Notes under the pieces: model-generated
The model's database searches: none
What the model was told of the DNA's origin: nothing
The model's input: the letters and a program-made list of their open reading frames with translations, nothing else
Part shown: piece by piece, positions 59,413 through 64,000 of the stretch
Layout of the letters: every line of letters starts with the position of its first letter
Position numbering within the stretch: position 1 is the first letter of the stretch
Translations under genes and position numbers: made by a program
Origin: Bacillota bacterium
GTDB lineage: Bacteria > Bacillota > Clostridia > Lachnospirales > Lachnospiraceae
Reading direction: 5' to 3'
Assembly (NCBI GenBank): GCA_023399055.1
Contig: JAEWQV010000016.1
Coordinates: forward strand, 186,001 to 250,000
Length of the DNA stretch: 64,000 nt

Positions 59413-59441
59413 TTGCTTTACTTTAACAAAAAGGCTATAAT
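59413..59441 (+). promoter_or_regulatory. Promoter of the secreted repeat protein gene
   Basis: TTGCTT (59413-59418), a 17-base spacer, TATAAT (59436-59441), about 58 bases upstream of the start codon. Confidence 0.72.
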
Positions 59442-59499
59442 AAATTAGGATTGTAAAATTTAAGGTTAGGATTTACGTTAGAGAAGGGATTGTGATTGA

Positions 59500-60687
59500 A
59501 TGAAAGGTATCATAAGTCAATTGAAAGCTAAGGGTACATATCTAAGTTCTAAAGTGCTTGGTCATAAAAAGTTTTTATTACCTTTAATCTTGTTAGTTCT
59601 CGTGACATTTGGACTCACAAGACCGGATACGACAAAGGCAGATGCTAACTCAATGGTTGGCGTAAAAGTAAATTATCTGGAGGAAACAGTAACACTCTCA
59701 CCTGGAAGCGGGGGAAGTGCAAAGTATTATATGAGCCTGGATAATAAAAAGACCTGGGAAGTAATTGATCCAACGAACACCTTGACCCCTGCGGATAAAA
59801 CAGCAACCATAGATATATCAGGTTACTTATCTTCAAAAGCAATTAATATTATTTTCAAAGGGAATAAGGATTTAAATCCTACTACATTGACATTGCAAGC
59901 AGAAGATAGAAATTTGAAGGCTTCTTATGTTGTTGTTAATGGAGTTAGCTCCATCTCTGTTAATCAAGGTTCTGTTCAATATAAAAAAGGTGCGAATGGA
60001 GACTGGAAGTCATATAACGGTACTTTACCATTATCTACTTACGAGATTAAAGGAACCACCTTATATTTTAGAAGTGCTCCATCAGAGGGAAAGCGTGCTG
60101 GTAAGGTTATAACTGTGAAGGTTCCTAAAAGACCGGCGGCTCCTTCTATAAAATTAGATGCAAGTAAACTGCTTATCACGGGTTTAAAAGTGAATGAGAC
60201 GCAGTATAGAGTTAACGATTATGAGGGTTGGACTACATTTACATCAAATGACCCAAAGGTAAAAACAAAGACGCTACTAAGTTTCTTAGGTACAACCAGC
60301 ACCTCAAATACAATTATACCTGCTGGAAGAATAGAATTTCGTACCATTGGCAAAGATAAGAAGATTGCTTCGGCAGTAAAAGTAATTGAAGTAACTTTAC
60401 AACCATCGCTACCAGCAGATTTTACATTGACCGGATCAACCTTAACTATTTTGGATAGTAATATAAAAAGAAATTATGAGTATACCAAAATAGCAGGAAC
60501 TACGGTAGATTTAGAAAAAGCAAAATGGACGACAATAACTTCTAAGGCTCCCGTAATAATTAAAAATGCAACTGTTGGAGAGTGGGTTTATGTTCGAACA
60601 AAGAGCTTTACAGACTCCTCCACCAAACAATTGGTATTGCCATCAACCTATGTAGGGAAAAAGATAGAGTCTATAACGAGTAAATAG
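59500..60687 (+). CDS. Secreted protein of unknown function with repeated beta domains
   Basis: The protein has 395 residues. A hydrophobic helix (KFLLPLILLVLVTFGLT, about 26-42) is followed by TTKADA, a signal-peptidase-like site. The rest is Thr/Lys/Ser-rich, apparently three beta-sandwich-like repeats: similar blocks include VGVKVNYLEETVTLSPGS, SISVNQGSVQYKKGANGDWK, LLITGLKVNETQYRVND and LTILDSNIKRNYEYTK, each followed by a tryptophan-containing strand. There is no catalytic motif and no anchor. It is likely extracellular or wall-associated. I do not recognise a family. It has its own promoter and a bidirectional terminator. Confidence 0.7.
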   Translation: MKGIISQLKAKGTYLSSKVLGHKKFLLPLILLVLVTFGLTRPDTTKADANSMVGVKVNYLEETVTLSPGSGGSAKYYMSLDNKKTWEVIDPTNTLTPADKTATIDISGYLSSKAINIIFKGNKDLNPTTLTLQAEDRNLKASYVVVNGVSSISVNQGSVQYKKGANGDWKSYNGTLPLSTYEIKGTTLYFRSAPSEGKRAGKVITVKVPKRPAAPSIKLDASKLLITGLKVNETQYRVNDYEGWTTFTSNDPKVKTKTLLSFLGTTSTSNTIIPAGRIEFRTIGKDKKIASAVKVIEVTLQPSLPADFTLTGSTLTILDSNIKRNYEYTKIAGTTVDLEKAKWTTITSKAPVIIKNATVGEWVYVRTKSFTDSSTKQLVLPSTYVGKKIESITSK

Positions 60688-60727
60688 TAAAAGACAAAAT
60701 AACAGGGAAAATGAAAAAGGTAAAATA

Positions 60728-60772
60728 AAAAGGCAAATGAGTATGAGCTTACCTCATATTCATCTGCCTTTT
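60728..60772. terminator. Bidirectional terminator between convergent genes
   Basis: AAAAGGCAAATGAGTATGAG (60728-60747) and the arm ending CTGCCTTTT (60772) pair over 20 positions with two mismatches around a 5-base loop. It serves the secreted protein (plus) and the VOC-UvrA gene (minus), both ending nearby. Upstream (60690-60727) the DNA is a purine-rich imperfect repeat. Confidence 0.85.
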
Positions 60773-60802
60773 ATAATTCTTATATTGATGTCACTTTCTT
60801 GG

Positions 60803-63800
60803 CTAGTTCTTAAGATACTTAGCGGTTATTGACTTCTCGCAGGTTAGGATATCTTTTAAAGTTCCTTCAAAAATAATCTCGCCACCTTTATTACCGCCCT
60901 CTGGACCAATATCAATAATCCAGTCAGCTTGCTTTATAACCTCAAGGTTGTGTTCGATTACTATTACCGTATTACCTTTTTCAATTAACTTATCAATGAT
61001 AAGTAGCAGATTGGTGATATCCGACATATGAAGACCAGTGGTAGGTTCATCTAAGATATAGATGTTTCCTTTGTTGGTTAGTTCAGAAGCTAACTTAAGT
61101 CGCTGGCACTCTCCACCCGAAAGAGTATTAAGGGGTTGTCCTAAGGTTATATATCCAAGACCTACATCCTTAAGATGTTCCAGATGGAGTTTAATGGATT
61201 TCTTTTCAAAAAAATCAAAGGCTTCCTCAACTGTCATATTCATTACGTTTAGGATGTTTTTATCCTTGTATTTATATTGTAGTACTTCTTCCTTAAATCT
61301 TTTACCACCGCATACTTCGCAATCAACTTCCATTAACTCCATGAAAGATAAATTAATTTCTACAGTGCCAGATCCCTTACAGTTTGGACAGCCACCATCT
61401 GAATTAGCAGAAAATAAACTATCCTTAACCTGATTTTCTTTTGCAAATATTTTACGTATTTCATCTGAAATACCAATGTAAGTGGCTGGGTTAGCACGAG
61501 AGTTCGCCGTTATGGAAGCTTGGTTAATCGACACTACCTGATCAAATTCCTGTGCAAAGACCTTATTCACCAGAGTAGATTTACCGGAACCAGCAACACC
61601 AGTCACTAAGGTTAAAATGCCCTTCGGAACCTTAAGCTGAACATCTTTTAGGTTATGCAGAGAACTTCTAGAAGAGGTATAATACTCCTGTGAGGTTCTG
61701 ATTGAATCTTTAATAGTAGTATGACGGTATAAATGTTGTGAGGTTAAGGTGTCAGAATTGGCAAGTTCAGATAAGGAACCACTGAACATAATCTCACCAC
61801 CATGTTCTCCGGCATGTGGTCCGACATCAATAATATGATCAGCAATCTTAATAACATCAGGGTCGTGTTCCACAACAATTACGGTATTTCCCTTGTCTCT
61901 TATCTTTATTAATAACTCATTTAAACGGTGCACATCTCTGGGATGTAAGCCGATACTGGGTTCGTCAAAAATATAGAGTACATCCGTTAAACTACTGGTA
62001 AGATGTTTTATCATTTTTACACGCTGGGATTCGCCACCGGATAAGGTTGAGGTTTCTCTATCCAAATTGACATAATCTAATCCGATATCAATCAGACTTT
62101 GAACTTTATCTACCAGATCTTTCAGAATGGGGGCAGCTGCCGGGATTTGAATCGACTTAAGAACTTCCACTAAATCATCCACTTCCATTTTAGTTAAGTC
62201 GGGAATAGAGTAACTATTTATTCTTGATTCAAGGACTTTTGGATTATATCTGGTTCCCTTACAGCTGGGACATACACAGGAAGTCGTGTACTTTTCAGTT
62301 TTCTTTAAAGTGGCACTGGATTTTTCTCTATCTGTCTTAAAGTTTTGCCTTATAAATTTTAATACAATACCTTCATAGGTTAGATTAAGACCATCCACAA
62401 GGCTGCCAGAACCCTTGGTGTAACCATTGAGCAAATACTCCATCTCTTCCTCGGTATAATCTTTCAACTTCTTATCAGGGTCAAAGGCTCCCGCATACAC
62501 TTTCCACTGCCAACCGCCGACATTATAACCTGGAAGTAAGATGGCACCTTCATTTAATGACTTTTCTTTGTCCAAGGCAAGCTCAAGATTAAGGGTATTG
62601 ATCTTACCAATACCTTCGCATTCCAAGCACATTCCGTTCGGGTCATTAAAAGAATAGAAGTTAGCATACCCCAGACATGGCGTAGCAAATCTTGAAAATA
62701 ATAATCTTAGTAAGGAATTAATATCCGATATGGTTCCCAGGGTAGACCTTGCATTTCCTCCCATTCTTTTCTGATCAATTACAATTGCAGGGGAGATATT
62801 GAGGATGGCATCTGCTTGAGGTTGTCTATACTTAGGAAGATAAAAACGAACAAAGCTGCTGTAAGTTTCATTCAATTGACGACCGGACTCCTGTGCCAGT
62901 GTATCAAAAACTATGGAAGATTTACCGGAACCGGATACGCCTGTAAACACAGTTATCATTCGCTTTGGAATTTTTACATTAATATTCTTTAGATTATTTT
63001 CTCTGGCTCCTCTGATTTCAATATAGTCTTTATCGGACTGGAATTCTTGCTTTTCATAGGATAAACTGCCGCTGGTTATGCCGGAGACACTATTGTTAAT
63101 ATATTTTGTAGTGTTGGGTTTCGCCCATTCAAGTGGTTGATATAGGATACCATTCGCGTCCTTAATCTCATAGAAGGTTTCACCTTTGGGGTCATAGTTC
63201 AAATCTTTAAAGATCGAGCTGGTATTATCTTTAAGCTTCTTTATTTCCAGTTCAACATCATCCGCTACAAGTCCAATAATGATGCCGGAAGCAGGATCTT
63301 CATCGGGATAATTGGTAAAGGTTATTGAAGTTGATTTGGAATTGTATAAATCGATATTAACTACGCCGTCAGTTCCACTGTAGTCAAAGTTGGAAGTCAA
63401 AAAGTCAAAAGAGTCAGCAATGCTATTTACATTAAGTACTAGATGAATGGCTTCAATAATAACACGGTCCTTGTCCAGATTAACCTTAATGAGTCTTTTA
63501 TCCGTTTCTTTCATTCGATAGGTAATGTTCCTATAGCGAACTTTAAAGTACAATCTGCCATGGTTATCCTTACTTAGTTCCGATACTTCTGTTAAACCTT
63601 TTATCCTTTCATATTGCAGTTCTAAGTCATTTACAATGAATTCAATTGTAATGCCCTTAGCAATATCCTTCAGACTGGTTTCTTTTAAAAGCTTAGACCC
63701 TTGATTTAAAAATGCAATCGGAAAATTGATACTGGTGTTAATGTTGTAAGACAAATCATCGTTCTGGTATTTTTGTTTAAAGCCAAATACTTTACACAAA

Positions 63801-63862
63801 AATGCGGATGCTTTAGGGGCATTAGAAACAACTAACGATACTGACATTGATTCTGTTCTCAT
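60803..63862 (-). CDS. Fusion of two VOC domains with a UvrA2-type ABC ATPase
   Basis: The protein has 1019 residues. The start at 63862 (MRTESMSVSL) has AGAGAGG 7 bases upstream. Residues about 7-118 and 136-246 are two VOC (glyoxalase/bleomycin-binding) folds: KASAFLCKVFGF with GITIEFIVNDLELQYERIKG, and IADSFDFL with GIIIGLVADDVELEIKKLK and FYEIKDANGILYQPLEW. From about 280 the protein is UvrA-like: Walker A GVSGSGKSS (308-316) and GVAGSGKST, signatures LSGGESQRVK and LSGGECQRLKLA, and zinc motifs CLECEGIG, CPSCKGTRY, CPNCKGSG and CEVCGGKRF. The UvrB-binding region of true UvrA is absent (RLLFSRFATP leads straight into CLECEGIG). UvrA2 relatives such as DrrC give resistance to DNA-binding drugs. 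A ligand-sensing or drug-binding role for the VOC domains is inference. Confidence 0.92.
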   Translation of the reverse strand: MRTESMSVSLVVSNAPKASAFLCKVFGFKQKYQNDDLSYNINTSINFPIAFLNQGSKLLKETSLKDIAKGITIEFIVNDLELQYERIKGLTEVSELSKDNHGRLYFKVRYRNITYRMKETDKRLIKVNLDKDRVIIEAIHLVLNVNSIADSFDFLTSNFDYSGTDGVVNIDLYNSKSTSITFTNYPDEDPASGIIIGLVADDVELEIKKLKDNTSSIFKDLNYDPKGETFYEIKDANGILYQPLEWAKPNTTKYINNSVSGITSGSLSYEKQEFQSDKDYIEIRGARENNLKNINVKIPKRMITVFTGVSGSGKSSIVFDTLAQESGRQLNETYSSFVRFYLPKYRQPQADAILNISPAIVIDQKRMGGNARSTLGTISDINSLLRLLFSRFATPCLGYANFYSFNDPNGMCLECEGIGKINTLNLELALDKEKSLNEGAILLPGYNVGGWQWKVYAGAFDPDKKLKDYTEEEMEYLLNGYTKGSGSLVDGLNLTYEGIVLKFIRQNFKTDREKSSATLKKTEKYTTSCVCPSCKGTRYNPKVLESRINSYSIPDLTKMEVDDLVEVLKSIQIPAAAPILKDLVDKVQSLIDIGLDYVNLDRETSTLSGGESQRVKMIKHLTSSLTDVLYIFDEPSIGLHPRDVHRLNELLIKIRDKGNTVIVVEHDPDVIKIADHIIDVGPHAGEHGGEIMFSGSLSELANSDTLTSQHLYRHTTIKDSIRTSQEYYTSSRSSLHNLKDVQLKVPKGILTLVTGVAGSGKSTLVNKVFAQEFDQVVSINQASITANSRANPATYIGISDEIRKIFAKENQVKDSLFSANSDGGCPNCKGSGTVEINLSFMELMEVDCEVCGGKRFKEEVLQYKYKDKNILNVMNMTVEEAFDFFEKKSIKLHLEHLKDVGLGYITLGQPLNTLSGGECQRLKLASELTNKGNIYILDEPTTGLHMSDITNLLLIIDKLIEKGNTVIVIEHNLEVIKQADWIIDIGPEGGNKGGEIIFEGTLKDILTCEKSITAKYLKN

Positions 63863-63928
63863 AAATTTACCTCTCTTTAATCATAAGTCCAGTAGTTGTA
63901 TAGCGTTTTGAAATGTGTAGTATCTTAC

Positions 63929-63957
63929 ATTGTATAATAAGGAAATATCGTTGGCAA
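63929..63957 (-). promoter_or_regulatory. Promoter of the VOC-UvrA gene
   Basis: On the minus strand TTGCCA (63952-63957), a 17-base spacer and TACAAT (63929-63934), about 67 bases upstream of the start codon. The final 140 bases of the window contain no other feature. Confidence 0.6.
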
Positions 63958-64000
63958 GGGTAATCATGGATAAATTAACGAAGCTAAGTAATTAGTGGAC

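Noticed and set aside
60803..63862. Second copy of canonical uvrA
   Set aside because: The UvrB-binding domain is absent and two VOC domains are attached; it is a UvrA2-type relative and the canonical gene is at 54943.

Overview
The window looks like chromosomal DNA of an anaerobic, low-G+C Clostridia bacterium, most likely a Lachnospiraceae/Lachnoclostridium-type organism. This is inferred from the AT-rich intergenic DNA, strong GGAGG ribosome binding sites, sigma-A promoters (TTGnnn-17-TATAAT), the class-2 galT, the LytTR/DUF3021 ABC module and fermentative pyrimidine catabolism. No rRNA, tRNA, CRISPR array, prophage or insertion sequence was found. Most DNA is protein-coding; the only gene cut by an edge is the first.

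Layout. 1-16100: a mixed region with a partial nucleotidyltransferase, a small lipoprotein, a chemoreceptor, a CotH-kinase lipoprotein, a GH3 glucosidase, a degenerate GGDEF protein, a CPBP protease, an alpha/beta hydrolase, asparaginase and a heterodimeric ABC exporter. 16100-23700: a PucR regulator, a DJ-1-like protein, a LytTR-DUF3021-ABC efflux operon, an AmmeMemoRadiSam B-A fusion and a Nim-like flavoprotein. 23700-36520: a reductive pyrimidine degradation locus. It has two class III aminotransferases, an iron alcohol dehydrogenase, a four-gene ABC importer, dihydropyrimidinase, a dihydropyrimidine dehydrogenase and a beta-ureidopropionase. Together these would import a pyrimidine, reduce and open the ring, release beta-alanine and convert it through malonate semialdehyde to 3-hydroxypropionate. 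The two promoters in this locus carry the same 15-bp near-palindrome exactly 22 bp upstream of the -35 box, and each is followed by a terminator hairpin before its first gene.

36800-43450: a flavin-based extracellular electron transfer-like locus. It encodes a type II NADH dehydrogenase with a DoxX-like membrane tail, a polyprenyl diphosphate synthase, a UbiA prenyltransferase, a lipoprotein with two FMN-binding domains and an ApbE flavin transferase. 43600-49460: Lrp and ArsR-type regulators, then the Leloir genes galK, galE and galT. 49600-52640: a secreted M14 carboxypeptidase, shikimate kinase and free-methionine-sulfoxide reductase. 52770-64000: a DNA-repair block (uvrB, uvrA, a YfbR-like nucleotidase, an AlkZ-related protein), a secreted repeat protein, and a two-VOC-domain/UvrA2 fusion on the minus strand.

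The most unusual items are: (1) the importer's solute-binding protein, an NMT1/THI5-type fold whose segments are in circularly permuted order; (2) the VOC-VOC-UvrA2 fusion without a UvrB-binding domain; (3) a dihydropyrimidine dehydrogenase with the N-terminal Fe-S domain joined directly to the FMN domain, with no FAD/NADPH module; (4) the shared operator plus leader-terminator layout of the pyrimidine locus; and (5) several long nested hairpin or tandem-repeat elements between genes.
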